In this document: positions 6,624-12,648 of the stretch, one piece after another | How the letters are laid out: each line of letters opens with the position of its first letter | Position numbering within the stretch: the first letter of the stretch is position 1 | Origin: JBGSWL01 sp041752455 | Lineage (GTDB): Bacteria; Pseudomonadota; Alphaproteobacteria; Rhizobiales; Rhizobiaceae | Assembly: GCA_041752455.1 (NCBI GenBank) | Contig: JBGSWL010000006.1 | Span: 1-12,648 of the forward strand | Direction of reading: 5' to 3' | Length of the DNA stretch: 12,648 bases | Made by a program: the position numbers and the translations under genes | Notes under the pieces: generated by a model | Told to the model about the DNA's origin: nothing | The model's database searches: none | What the model saw: only the letters and a program-made list of their open reading frames with translations

Positions 6624-8018
6624 TCAGCCGTCGACCCGCACGCCGCCGCGCACACGGTAGCTCGGCTTGTACATTGTCACCAGTTCTTCGGCTGCCGTCG
6701 GATGCACGGCCATGGTCGCGTCGAAATGGTCCTTGGTGCAGCGGGCCTTCAACGAAATGCCGAGCAACTGCGCCATTTCGCCAGCACCCGGTCCGATCAG
6801 ATGGGCGCCAACGACCACACGGCTTGCCGCATCGACGATGAGTTTCATCATCATGCGTTCCTTGCGGTCCGGCAGGACATTGTGCATCGGCCGGAACACC
6901 GCCTTGTAGACCTCGAGGTCGGGGTAGCGCTCGCTCGCCAGCGACTCGGTCAGACCGACCGTGCCGATTTCCGGCTGCGAGAACACGGCGGTGGCGATCG
7001 TGTCATAGTCCGGCTCGGTCGGATTGTTCCTGAAGATGGTCTCCAGAAGACACATGGATTCGTGGATCGCGACCGGTGTCAGTTGCACACGGCTGGTCAC
7101 ATCGCCGACCGAATAGATCCCCGGCGCTGACGTGCGCGAATAGGCGTCCACGACGATGGCGCCGCGCTTGTCGATGGCCACGCCAGCCTTGTCGAGGCCA
7201 AGGCCTTCGGTGTTGGGATGCCGCCCCAGCGCCAGCATGACCTGGTCGACCACAAGCTTTTCGCCCGACGCCAGATCGACAACGAGGCGCCCGTCATGGC
7301 GACGGTCAACATTCTCCATGATCTCGTGACACAGGACCCGGATGCCCTTGGCAATCATGGTGTCCTGCAGATGGTCGCGCAGGTCCTCGTCGAAACCGCC
7401 AAGGATCTTGGCGCCGCGATAGATCAACGTCGTCTCCACGCCGAGGCCATGGAAGATGTTGGCGAACTCGACCGCGATGTAGCCGCCTCCGGCGATCACG
7501 ATCGCCTTCGGCAGTTCCGGCAGATGAAACGCGCCGTTTGACGTGATGCAAAGATTGTGGCCGGGCAGATCATCATGCAGGAACGGGCGCCCGCCCGTGG
7601 CAATCAGGATATGCTCGGCCGTGACGACCTCACCGGATGCTTCCAGCAGCACGGAATTGGGACCGGCCAGGCTGGCGCGGGTATCATGGATGGTGACGCC
7701 GTTGTTTTCGAGGCCCTTGCGATAGAGCCCCTCCAGTCGGGCAATTTCGCGGTCCTTGTTGGCGATCAGTTTTTGCCAGTCGAACCGGGTCTCGCCGACA
7801 TGCCAGCCGTAGCCCTCCGCATCTTCGAAATGCTCGGAATATTGCGAGGCGTAGACGAAGAGCTTTTTGGGAACACAGCCACGGATGACGCAAGTGCCGC
7901 CCATCCGGTATTCCTCGGCAAGCGCGACGCGCTTTCCCATGGCGCCGGCGAGGCGTGCAGCGCGGACGCCACCCGAGCCACCCCCGATGACGAAGAAATC
8001 ATAATCGAAGGTGGACAA
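6624..8018 (-). CDS. gor: Glutathione-disulfide reductase
   Basis: A 464-residue FAD flavoenzyme that reduces glutathione disulfide with NADPH in the cytoplasm. The FAD-binding GGGSGG is at 12-17, the redox-active disulfide is C43/C48 in GGTCVIRGCVPKK, the NADPH-binding GGGYIAVEFA is near 176-185 with a following Arg in IYRGAK, and the C-terminal HPTAAEE at 439-445 supplies the catalytic His and Glu. The last motif and the CVIRGC spacing favour glutathione reductase over lipoamide dehydrogenase or mercuric reductase. The start is TTG at 8018: it precedes the family N terminus (STFDYDFFVIGGG) and has GGAG seven bases ahead. It begins 27 bases after the DUF2059 stop and ends 3 bases before the cyclotransferase start. 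Confidence 0.97.
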   Translation of the reverse strand: MSTFDYDFFVIGGGSGGVRAARLAGAMGKRVALAEEYRMGGTCVIRGCVPKKLFVYASQYSEHFEDAEGYGWHVGETRFDWQKLIANKDREIARLEGLYRKGLENNGVTIHDTRASLAGPNSVLLEASGEVVTAEHILIATGGRPFLHDDLPGHNLCITSNGAFHLPELPKAIVIAGGGYIAVEFANIFHGLGVETTLIYRGAKILGGFDEDLRDHLQDTMIAKGIRVLCHEIMENVDRRHDGRLVVDLASGEKLVVDQVMLALGRHPNTEGLGLDKAGVAIDKRGAIVVDAYSRTSAPGIYSVGDVTSRVQLTPVAIHESMCLLETIFRNNPTEPDYDTIATAVFSQPEIGTVGLTESLASERYPDLEVYKAVFRPMHNVLPDRKERMMMKLIVDAASRVVVGAHLIGPGAGEMAQLLGISLKARCTKDHFDATMAVHPTAAEELVTMYKPSYRVRGGVRVDG

Positions 8019-8045
8019 GGGAAAACTCCGGCTGGTTCGTCTGGA

Positions 8046-8603
8046 TTACTGGGCAGGCGCCGGCGCAACCTCACCGGTGGCAGGCGCAAGGGCATCAGCC
8101 GGCACCTCGGCGCGGATGTTGGCCTCGCGCAGGCGCGTGCCTACGGCCTCGACGAGATCGCGCTCGATGCCGCGGCGCCAGACATTTGCCGCTTCCGCCA
8201 CTTCACGCGTGACGACCGGCGCGTTGCGAAGCAGGGCCTGGCCCGCATCGGTCGCATAGAAGTCGGCGATGGCCTGAAGGTCCGCCTCGGAAAAAGCCTT
8301 GGCGTAGGCCCGTGCTGCCTCGGTTTCCAGATCGGCGCGACGCGCGGCAATCTTCAAGGTTTCTTCTTCGACAAACTGCGTGATCTGGGCTTCCAGATCC
8401 GGATTGTTCTGGATCAGGCGCTCCTGAAGGCTCCCGGCCAGGCTTGGCAGGATCTGGTCGTAGGGCGCGGTTGCCGAGATGCCATTGATCGCAGCCCGCG
8501 CCGCAGCAAGATGGCTCTCGCTCAGTTCCTGGGCAGATGCCGGCGAGGCAAGGGCCGCACAGACCATCATCGTCGCGAGGGAGGATTTCAACAGTTTATG
8601 CAT
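8046..8603 (-). CDS. Secreted DUF2059 domain protein
   Basis: A 185-residue protein with a clear Sec signal peptide: K3 and K6, a hydrophobic run to about 20, and a likely cut after A24 (PASA before QE). The mature part is helical, with a DUF2059-type stretch around FYATDAGQALLRNAP, and ends in a Pro/Ala-rich tail (PADALAPATG...PAPAQ). Function of the family is unknown; it should be periplasmic. The start at 8603 is chosen for the signal peptide and an AGGAAAG about ten bases ahead. The frame is open to an earlier ATG at 8663 that overlaps the rpiA stop as ATGA, which would hide the signal behind 20 residues. The gene sits between rpiA and gor, an arrangement I recall as common in Rhizobiales. 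Confidence 0.87.
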   Translation of the reverse strand: MHKLLKSSLATMMVCAALASPASAQELSESHLAAARAAINGISATAPYDQILPSLAGSLQERLIQNNPDLEAQITQFVEEETLKIAARRADLETEAARAYAKAFSEADLQAIADFYATDAGQALLRNAPVVTREVAEAANVWRRGIERDLVEAVGTRLREANIRAEVPADALAPATGEVAPAPAQ

Positions 8604-8659
8604 GTTCAAACTTTCCTGTCGTGTTGTCCGGACAAATCCGGTTCGGTCCTCGGTACCCG

Positions 8660-9364
8660 TCATCGGGGTTTGACCTTGATCTCACGGACGCCTTCGAGAC
8701 CGGCGATGATGGCAAGGTCGGCCATCCCGAGAAACAGCCCATGTTCGACGACGCCGGGAATGGCGTGAAGGGCGACCGAGAGGGCCTCTGGGTCGGAAAT
8801 GTGGCCGAATGATGCGTCAACGATATGATGGCCGCCATCCGTGACGAACCAGTTGTCGTCGCGATCCGTGCGCAGCGCCAAGGTTCCGGAAAGACCGAGT
8901 TCCGACGCTGCCGCCTCGATCGAACCGACCGTGGCCTTGAGACCGAACTTGTTGACTTCGATCGGCAACGGGAAGCGCCCGAAATTGGCAACCAGCTTGC
9001 TGTCATCGGCAATCACGATCATCCGCGCTGCGGCATGCGCGACGATCTTCTCGCGAAGCAGCGCGCCGCCGCCACCCTTGACGAGGTTCAGCGACGGATC
9101 GATTTCGTCGGCACCGTCGATCACCAGATCGAGCACCGGTTCATCATCAAGGGACGCAAGCGGAACACCCAGTTCGACGCAAAGCCCCGCGGTTCGTTCG
9201 GAAGTCGGAATACCGATGATCGAAAGGCCGTTGGTGACGGCTTCGGCCAGGGCGCGCACGAAGTGTTCGGCGGTCGAGCCGGTGCCGATGCCCAGCTTCA
9301 TGCCATCACGCACATGGGCCAAGGCCGCACGGGCGGCCTGTTCCTTCATGGCCTCGATGGACAT
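8660..9364 (-). CDS. rpiA: Ribose-5-phosphate isomerase A
   Basis: A 234-residue enzyme that interconverts ribose 5-phosphate and ribulose 5-phosphate in the non-oxidative pentose phosphate pathway. All hallmarks are present: GIGTGST at 25-31 (phosphate-binding loop), PTSE at 53-56, DGADEID at 83-89 (D83 and D86 match the catalytic region of the E. coli enzyme), KGGGG at 96-100, and E105 as the expected general base. Length is normal. The ATG at 9364 has AAGGGG seven bases ahead; a second Met five codons in is a less likely start. It is the first gene of the rpiA-DUF2059-gor-cyclotransferase run and is divergent from gph, with 111 bases between. I see no convincing sigma-70 boxes in that gap. 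Confidence 0.97.
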   Translation of the reverse strand: MSIEAMKEQAARAALAHVRDGMKLGIGTGSTAEHFVRALAEAVTNGLSIIGIPTSERTAGLCVELGVPLASLDDEPVLDLVIDGADEIDPSLNLVKGGGGALLREKIVAHAAARMIVIADDSKLVANFGRFPLPIEVNKFGLKATVGSIEAAASELGLSGTLALRTDRDDNWFVTDGGHHIVDASFGHISDPEALSVALHAIPGVVEHGLFLGMADLAIIAGLEGVREIKVKPR

Positions 9365-9475
9365 GTCAGTACCCCTTCTCCACGTCGCGGCGATGCGTTA
9401 ACACGGAAATCATCCGCGCGCCAACCGCCTCGGCGCCGGTTCCCTCGGCAAATTTCCCGGAAGCCCGAAGACCAA
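9365..9475. promoter_or_regulatory. Divergent rpiA/gph control region
   Basis: This 111-base gap must hold the promoters of the minus-strand rpiA operon and plus-strand gph. A loose dyad (AACCG at 9423, CGGTT at 9437) is present. No pair of -35/-10 boxes stands out on either strand; the best on the minus strand (TTGGCG-N17-TTAACG) is poor. Confidence 0.5.
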
Positions 9476-10174
9476 ATGCCAGAGCCAATCATCGTCTACG
9501 ATCTCGACGGAACCCTCGTCGATACGGCACCAAACCTAATGTCGAGCCTCAATGCCGTTGTCGCAAAACGCGGCCTGATGCCGGTGACCCGGGATGATCT
9601 CAGTCATCTCGTCGGTCACGGCGGCCGGGCCATGCTGGCCAAGGTCTACGAGAAAAACCGCCGCGCGCCGGACGATGCCGAAGTCGATGCCATCATTGCC
9701 GAGTTCCTCGAAGACTATGCCCGCGACATGCCCGGCCAATCGCATCCCTTCCCCGGCGCCGTGGGTAGCATCGAGCGTTTCCGCGCCGCCGGCTGGCGCG
9801 TTGCGATCTGCACCAACAAGACCGAGCGCCTCGCGGTGCGGCTGATCACGTCGCTCGGCCTTGCCCACCTGTTCGAGGCGATCTGCGGTGCCGACACGTT
9901 TGCCGTGCGAAAACCCGATCCCGGCCATCTGACCGCAACGATTGCGCAGGCGGGCGGCGACCCGGCGCGCGCCGTGATGATCGGAGACAGCGAGACCGAC
10001 ATTCGCACGGCCAAGGCGGCCGGCATCCCGGTCGTCGCAGTCGATTTCGGCTACACCCATGCGCCGGTCGCAACTTTTGCGCCGGAGAAGGTCATTTCCC
10101 ACTTCGACGAACTGACGCCGTCGCTGGTCGATGCGCTTCACCATGCCATGGCTGCAGGACAACGCAGCGATTGA
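9476..10174 (+). CDS. gph: Phosphoglycolate phosphatase (HAD family)
   Basis: A 232-residue HAD hydrolase. Motif I is DLDGTLVDT with D9 as nucleophile and D11 as acid/base, motif II is T113 (CTNK), motif III is K146 (RKPDP), and motif IV is GDSETD at 170-175 with D171 and D175 binding magnesium. The helical cap lies between about 17 and 90. Length, the LVGHGG cap motif and the GDSETDI ending fit Gph, which removes 2-phosphoglycolate, though other HAD phosphatases of subfamily IA look alike. The open frame extends far upstream antisense to rpiA; the ATG at 9476 sits exactly at the family N terminus and is preceded by GAAG seven bases away. Confidence 0.92.
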   Translation: MPEPIIVYDLDGTLVDTAPNLMSSLNAVVAKRGLMPVTRDDLSHLVGHGGRAMLAKVYEKNRRAPDDAEVDAIIAEFLEDYARDMPGQSHPFPGAVGSIERFRAAGWRVAICTNKTERLAVRLITSLGLAHLFEAICGADTFAVRKPDPGHLTATIAQAGGDPARAVMIGDSETDIRTAKAAGIPVVAVDFGYTHAPVATFAPEKVISHFDELTPSLVDALHHAMAAGQRSD

Positions 10175-10200
10175 CGAACCGGCCAAGCCGCGACTATATC
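10171..10200 (+). promoter_or_regulatory. Candidate sigma-70 promoter of tRNA-Val overlapping the gph stop
   Basis: TTGACG (10171-10176, 5 of 6 to TTGACA) and TATATC (10195-10200, 4 of 6) are 18 bases apart. The -35 box contains the gph stop codon. Transcription would begin near 10207, giving a leader of about 27 bases before the tRNA. Confidence 0.5.
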
Positions 10201-10205
10201 GCGGC
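10187..10205. terminator. Perfect 7-base-stem hairpin after gph
   Basis: GCCGCGA (10187-10193) and TCGCGGC (10199-10205) are exact inverted repeats around a CTATA loop. It lies 13 bases after the gph stop, so it may end the gph transcript, but its loop is also part of the candidate -10 box of the tRNA promoter. No T-run follows. Confidence 0.5.
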
Positions 10206-10211
10206 CCTGCT

Positions 10212-10230
10212 CCGGTGCATCATGCGCCGG
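10212..10230 (+). other. Leader hairpin just ahead of tRNA-Val
   Basis: CCGGTGCAT (10212-10220) and ATGCGCCGG (10222-10230) form an inverted repeat with one mismatch, which is a G:U pair in RNA. It ends 3 bases before the mature tRNA 5' end, so the pre-tRNA leader would be almost entirely a hairpin. Confidence 0.5.
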
Positions 10231-10233
10231 TCC

Positions 10234-10308
10234 GGGCGATTAGCTCAGCGGGAGAGCACTCCCTTCACACGGGAGGGGTCACTGGTTCAATCCCAGTATC
10301 GCCCACCA
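10234..10308 (+). tRNA. tRNA-Val (anticodon CAC)
   Basis: A full cloverleaf is visible. The acceptor stem GGGCGAT/ATCGCCC pairs at all 7 positions, the D stem is GCTC/GAGC, the anticodon stem is CTCCC/GGGAG with loop TTCACAC (anticodon CAC at 10266-10268, reading GUG valine codons), and the T stem is ACTGG/CCAGT with loop TTCAATC. The discriminator is A (10305) and CCA is encoded (10306-10308). A73 together with the AC of the anticodon fits valine identity. Confidence 0.98.
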
Positions 10309-10335
10309 TTCTTTTCAATCAGGTTCAGTTGGCAT

Positions 10336-10350
10336 CCCGTCACCGACGGG
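10336..10350 (+). terminator. Hairpin after tRNA-Val
   Basis: CCCGTC (10336-10341) and GACGGG (10345-10350) are exact inverted repeats around ACC, starting 28 bases after the tRNA CCA end. The position suits transcription termination of the tRNA; there is no T-run behind it. Confidence 0.45.
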
Positions 10351-10420
10351 CAAGGCGCAACTGCGCGTTTCGGCATCACCCCGAACCCGTCTGCCGCAAA
10401 TTTAATCGCTTCTGTTGCGC

Positions 10421-10437
10421 CGCACAAATTTTGTGCG
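10421..10437. promoter_or_regulatory. NtrC-like enhancer dyad upstream of urtA
   Basis: The 17-base CGCACAAATTTTGTGCG is a perfect dyad with 8-base arms around one T. It contains GCAC-N7-GTGC, the arrangement seen in classical NtrC sites (for example those upstream of glnA). It lies about 130-135 bases upstream of the -24 element, a typical enhancer distance. The binding protein is inferred; another dimeric regulator is possible. Confidence 0.55.
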
Positions 10438-10568
10438 TCTTTTGTCGCAACGCTGACAGCTTGCGAACTCCGCAACCCGGCAAAAGCCGCGGCGCCATTC
10501 GAACGAAAGATCGCAAGACATTGAAATACATGGACTAAATAGAAGATGTTAACGCCGCGGTAATCAGT

Positions 10569-10583
10569 TGGCACAGCGGTTGC
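10569..10583 (+). promoter_or_regulatory. Sigma-54 (RpoN) -24/-12 promoter of urtA
   Basis: TGGCAC-N5-TTGC matches the sigma-54 consensus at every conserved base, including GG at -24 and GC at -12 with the required 10-base separation. Transcription would start near 10595, leaving a leader of about 35 bases that contains the urtA Shine-Dalgarno. Urea transport is commonly under nitrogen control, which fits. Confidence 0.87.
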
Positions 10584-10629
10584 TCTCCAAGAATGCGGCG
10601 CCTTGCCGAAGTCAACTGGAGATCCTCCC

Positions 10630-11925
10630 ATGCACCTGATTACCCGCCGCCTCGTCCTGACCGCTGCTGCGGCCATTCTGGCGAGCTCGACCGCCCTCAT
10701 CGGCGCACAAGCGCAAGAAGAAACCATCAAGGTCGGCATCCTGCATTCGCTGTCCGGCACGATGGCGATTTCCGAAACCACCCTGAAAGACACAATGCTG
10801 ATGCTCATCGAGCAGCAGAACGCCAAGGGCGGCCTGCTCGGCAAGCAGCTCGAAGCCGTTGTCGTCGATCCCGCATCGGACTGGCCGCTGTTTGCGGAAA
10901 AGGCCCGCGAATTGATGACCGTCTCCAATGTCGACGTGATGTTCGGCTGCTGGACCTCGGTGTCGCGCAAGTCCGTACTCCCGGTCTTCAAGGAGTTGAA
11001 TTCGATCCTGTTCTACCCGGTGCAGTATGAGGGTGAGGAGAGCGAGCGCAACGTGTTCTACACCGGTGCGGCTCCCAACCAGCAGGCGATCCCGGCCGTC
11101 GACTATTTGATGAAGGAAGAAGGCGTGAAGCGCTGGGTGCTGGAAGGCACGGATTACGTCTATCCGCGCACCACCAACAAGATCCTCGAAGCCTATCTGA
11201 AGTCCAAGGGCGTCAAGGACGAAGACATCTCGATCAACTACACGCCGTTCGGTCACAGCGACTGGCAGACCCGCGTCGCCGATATCGTCAAGTTCGGCTC
11301 CGCCGGCAAGAAGACCGCCGTGGTCTCCACCATCAACGGCGACGCCAACGTTCCGTTCTACAAGGAGCTTGGCAATCGCGGCGTGAAGGCGAAAGACATC
11401 CCGGTCGTCGCCTTCTCCGTCGGTGAAGAAGAACTCGCCGGCATCGACACCAAGCCGCTGGTCGGCCATCTCGCCGCCTGGAACTACTTTGAGTCGATCG
11501 ATACGCCGGCGAACAAGGAATTCATCGCCAAGTGGAAGGCCTTCACCAAGAATCCGAAGCGCGTCACCAACGATCCGATGGAAGCCCATGTTATCGGCTT
11601 CGCCATGTGGGTCGATGCCGTGAAGAAGGCCGGCACCACTGATCCGGACAAGGTGATCGATGCGCTGCCGGGCACCAAAGCGCCGAATCTGACCGGCGGT
11701 GTTTCCGAAATGCTGTCGAACCATCACATCACCAAGCCGGTCTTCATCGGCGAAGTGCGCGGTGACGGTCAATTCGACGTGGTGTGGAAGACCCCCGGCC
11801 TTGTCGCCGGCGACGCCTGGTCCGATGAATTGCCGGGCTCCAAGGACCTCGAAGCCGACTGGGTCAAGCTCAAGTGCGGCAACTACAACACGGTCACCAA
11901 GAAGTGCGGCGGGCAAGGTTCGTGA
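10630..11925 (+). CDS. urtA: Urea ABC transporter substrate-binding protein UrtA
   Basis: A 431-residue periplasmic binding protein of the branched-chain amino acid/urea/amide type (type I periplasmic fold), which captures urea for the UrtBCDE transporter. The N terminus is an export signal: RR at 6-7, a hydrophobic run to about 24 and a likely cut after A28 (AQA before QEE). TRRLVL faintly resembles a twin-arginine motif. The mature protein opens with IKVGILHSLSGTMAISE, and GCWTSVSRKSVLP with LFYPVQYEGEE around 104-140 is characteristic of UrtA/FmdD. The following gene, urtB, settles urea over short-chain amides. The ATG at 10630 has GGAG (10618-10621) eight bases ahead; a TTG nine codons upstream is in frame but less likely. 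A sigma-54 promoter precedes it. Confidence 0.96.
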   Translation: MHLITRRLVLTAAAAILASSTALIGAQAQEETIKVGILHSLSGTMAISETTLKDTMLMLIEQQNAKGGLLGKQLEAVVVDPASDWPLFAEKARELMTVSNVDVMFGCWTSVSRKSVLPVFKELNSILFYPVQYEGEESERNVFYTGAAPNQQAIPAVDYLMKEEGVKRWVLEGTDYVYPRTTNKILEAYLKSKGVKDEDISINYTPFGHSDWQTRVADIVKFGSAGKKTAVVSTINGDANVPFYKELGNRGVKAKDIPVVAFSVGEEELAGIDTKPLVGHLAAWNYFESIDTPANKEFIAKWKAFTKNPKRVTNDPMEAHVIGFAMWVDAVKKAGTTDPDKVIDALPGTKAPNLTGGVSEMLSNHHITKPVFIGEVRGDGQFDVVWKTPGLVAGDAWSDELPGSKDLEADWVKLKCGNYNTVTKKCGGQGS

Positions 11926-11960
11926 CATCCGGATACTGATCTCCGGACGCTGACCATACC

Positions 11961-11985
11961 GGAGGCGGCGGTTCACGCCGCCTCC
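11961..11985. terminator. Strong hairpin between urtA and urtB
   Basis: GGAGGCGGCG (11961-11970) and CGCCGCCTCC (11976-11985) are exact inverted repeats around GTTCA: a 10-pair, GC-only stem apart from one A:T. It is 35 bases after the urtA stop and 55 before urtB, without a T-run. It probably reduces read-through or protects the urtA mRNA end. Confidence 0.7.
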
Positions 11986-12040
11986 ATCCAACGATCCTCA
12001 CTTCGATCCTCACCTCGCTTTGGTGCCGGGAAAATTGGCA

Positions 12041-12648
12041 ATGACACCATTCTGCGGCCGCGTGGTCGCGTATGTCCTGGCGCTGGTGTTTCTCGTGATC
12101 GCGCCGCCGGCGTTCAGCCAGTCGCTCGATGACGCAATGACCAAATTCGCCGCGGATTCCTTCAACCGGACGGAGGAGGGCATCACGGCGGTGACGGCAA
12201 CCGGTTCGCCGCGCGCGCGCGCCATCATCGAGGCGCTTCAGGGCGGCAATCTCGTCTTCGATCCCGAGAGCAAGAAGATCTTCATCCGCGATGGCAGCCG
12301 CCTTGTCGATGCTGCCACTGGCAACGCGGTGGCTGCGCCGCCCGCTGACCTGAAGCCGGTCCGGATCAACAACCGGCTTCGCCGCGCCATCGAAGCTGCG
12401 ATCGGAACGCTGACCCTGATGTCGCCGGATCCGGGCACCCGGCTGTCGGCGGCCCAATCGGTGGTCCGGTCGCGCGACGTGAATTCGCTTCCCGCGCTCG
12501 ATACTGCAATCGCCAAGGAAACCGACCCTCGGGTCCGGCGCGTGCTCACCGAGGCCCGAGCGGCCATCATTCTCTATAAGGACGATGCTTCGGAGGCGGA
12601 CAAGACTGCAGCGATTTCGGTGCTTCGAGAGCGTGGCGACCAGGAATC
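12041..12648 (+). CDS. urtB: Urea ABC transporter permease UrtB (N-terminal part, cut by window edge)
   Basis: The frame is open from ATG 12041 to the right edge, giving 202 residues. It begins with a signal peptide (hydrophobic 8-24, likely cut after S26 in PPAFS before QSL). It continues with the long periplasmic extension typical of UrtB: the stretch KFAADSFNRTEEGITAV at 35-51, LVFDPESKKIFIRDG at 71-85 and a repeat-like helical section about 105-200 reminiscent of HEAT-type repeats. This extension separates UrtB from the otherwise similar LivH permeases. The membrane-spanning transport domain would lie beyond the window. GGGA about 11 bases ahead of the ATG can serve as ribosome-binding site. 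It follows urtA after 115 bases that contain the strong hairpin; urtCDE are expected downstream. Confidence 0.93.
   Translation, partial: MTPFCGRVVAYVLALVFLVIAPPAFSQSLDDAMTKFAADSFNRTEEGITAVTATGSPRARAIIEALQGGNLVFDPESKKIFIRDGSRLVDAATGNAVAAPPADLKPVRINNRLRRAIEAAIGTLTLMSPDPGTRLSAAQSVVRSRDVNSLPALDTAIAKETDPRVRRVLTEARAAIILYKDDASEADKTAAISVLRERGDQE

Larger units (their letters stand above)
10309..10629. other. 321-base non-coding region between tRNA-Val and urtA
   Basis: No credible gene lies here; the short open frames overlap the tRNA or are antisense to urtA. It holds a hairpin after the tRNA, a run of dyads (GCGCA-AC-TGCGC at 10355-10366, a strong GCAC-N7-GTGC site at 10421-10437, TTGCG-N5-CGCAA at 10461-10475), an AT-richer patch around 10396-10445, and the sigma-54 promoter of urtA at 10569-10583. 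Confidence 0.85.

Noticed and set aside
7557..8768. 403-codon plus-strand open frame opposite gor, the DUF2059 gene and rpiA
   Set aside because: It spans three real minus-strand genes and their gaps, with no domain or ribosome-binding site.
10131..10538. Short open frames across the tRNA and the urtA upstream region
   Set aside because: They overlap a complete tRNA and regulatory dyads and show no domain or ribosome-binding site.
10630..11925. Branched-chain amino acid (LivJ) or short-chain amide (FmdD/AmiC) binding protein
   Set aside because: The GCWTSVSRKSVLP and FYPVQYEGEE stretches and the adjacent UrtB with its long N-terminal extension favour urea.
10612..11991. 459-codon minus-strand open frame opposite urtA
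   Set aside because: It is the reverse complement of a signal-peptide-bearing UrtA preceded by a sigma-54 promoter; composition is that of a shadow frame.

Overview
The window looks like ordinary chromosome from a high-GC alphaproteobacterium. The order Hyphomicrobiales (Rhizobiales: Rhizobiaceae, Phyllobacteriaceae or Hoeflea-like lineages) is most likely. Pointers are the run rpiA, DUF2059 protein, gor; a class II (plant-type) DAHP synthase; a urea ABC transporter (urtAB) behind a sigma-54 promoter; and dispersed palindromes of the 'TCATCCTGAGCTTGTCGAAGGA' and 'GTCATCCTCGGG...CCCGAGGATGAC' kinds that are common in alphaproteobacterial intergenic regions. The taxonomic call is inference from gene content and style, not from a marker comparison.

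Left part (1-4401). The 3' end of an uncharacterised plus-strand gene converges with a minus-strand series. In transcription order that series is a DODA-type extradiol dioxygenase, a spacer full of repeats, a GFA-family glutathione-dependent enzyme, a hemerythrin HHE-domain protein and nadE (glutamine-dependent NAD+ synthetase). The gaps in the last three genes are short (44 and 55 bases), so GFA, HHE and nadE could be one transcript.

Middle part (4402-9475). A class II DAHP synthase (entry to the shikimate pathway) lies on the minus strand with its own likely promoter. Upstream of it is a tight minus-strand operon: rpiA, a secreted DUF2059 protein, gor (glutathione reductase, TTG start) and a gamma-glutamylcyclotransferase-like protein. 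RpiA serves the pentose phosphate pathway, which also makes the NADPH that Gor uses; the cyclotransferase acts on gamma-glutamyl peptides. The operon therefore reads as a glutathione/NADPH housekeeping unit.

Right part (9476-12648). The plus strand carries gph (phosphoglycolate phosphatase), a complete tRNA-Val(CAC) with encoded CCA, a 321-base regulatory region, urtA (urea-binding protein) and the start of urtB (urea permease, cut by the window edge). A consensus-perfect sigma-54 promoter lies just ahead of urtA, with a strong GCAC-N7-GTGC dyad about 135 bases further upstream that looks like an NtrC site. Urea uptake is thus probably induced under nitrogen limitation.

I see no prophage, transposase, CRISPR array or obvious novel defence system. 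The best second-look items are regulatory: the urt promoter architecture, a tRNA promoter buried in the gph stop codon and overlapped by a hairpin, a palindrome inside the DAHP synthase promoter, and a tandem duplication that copies the ribosome-binding site of the GFA gene.
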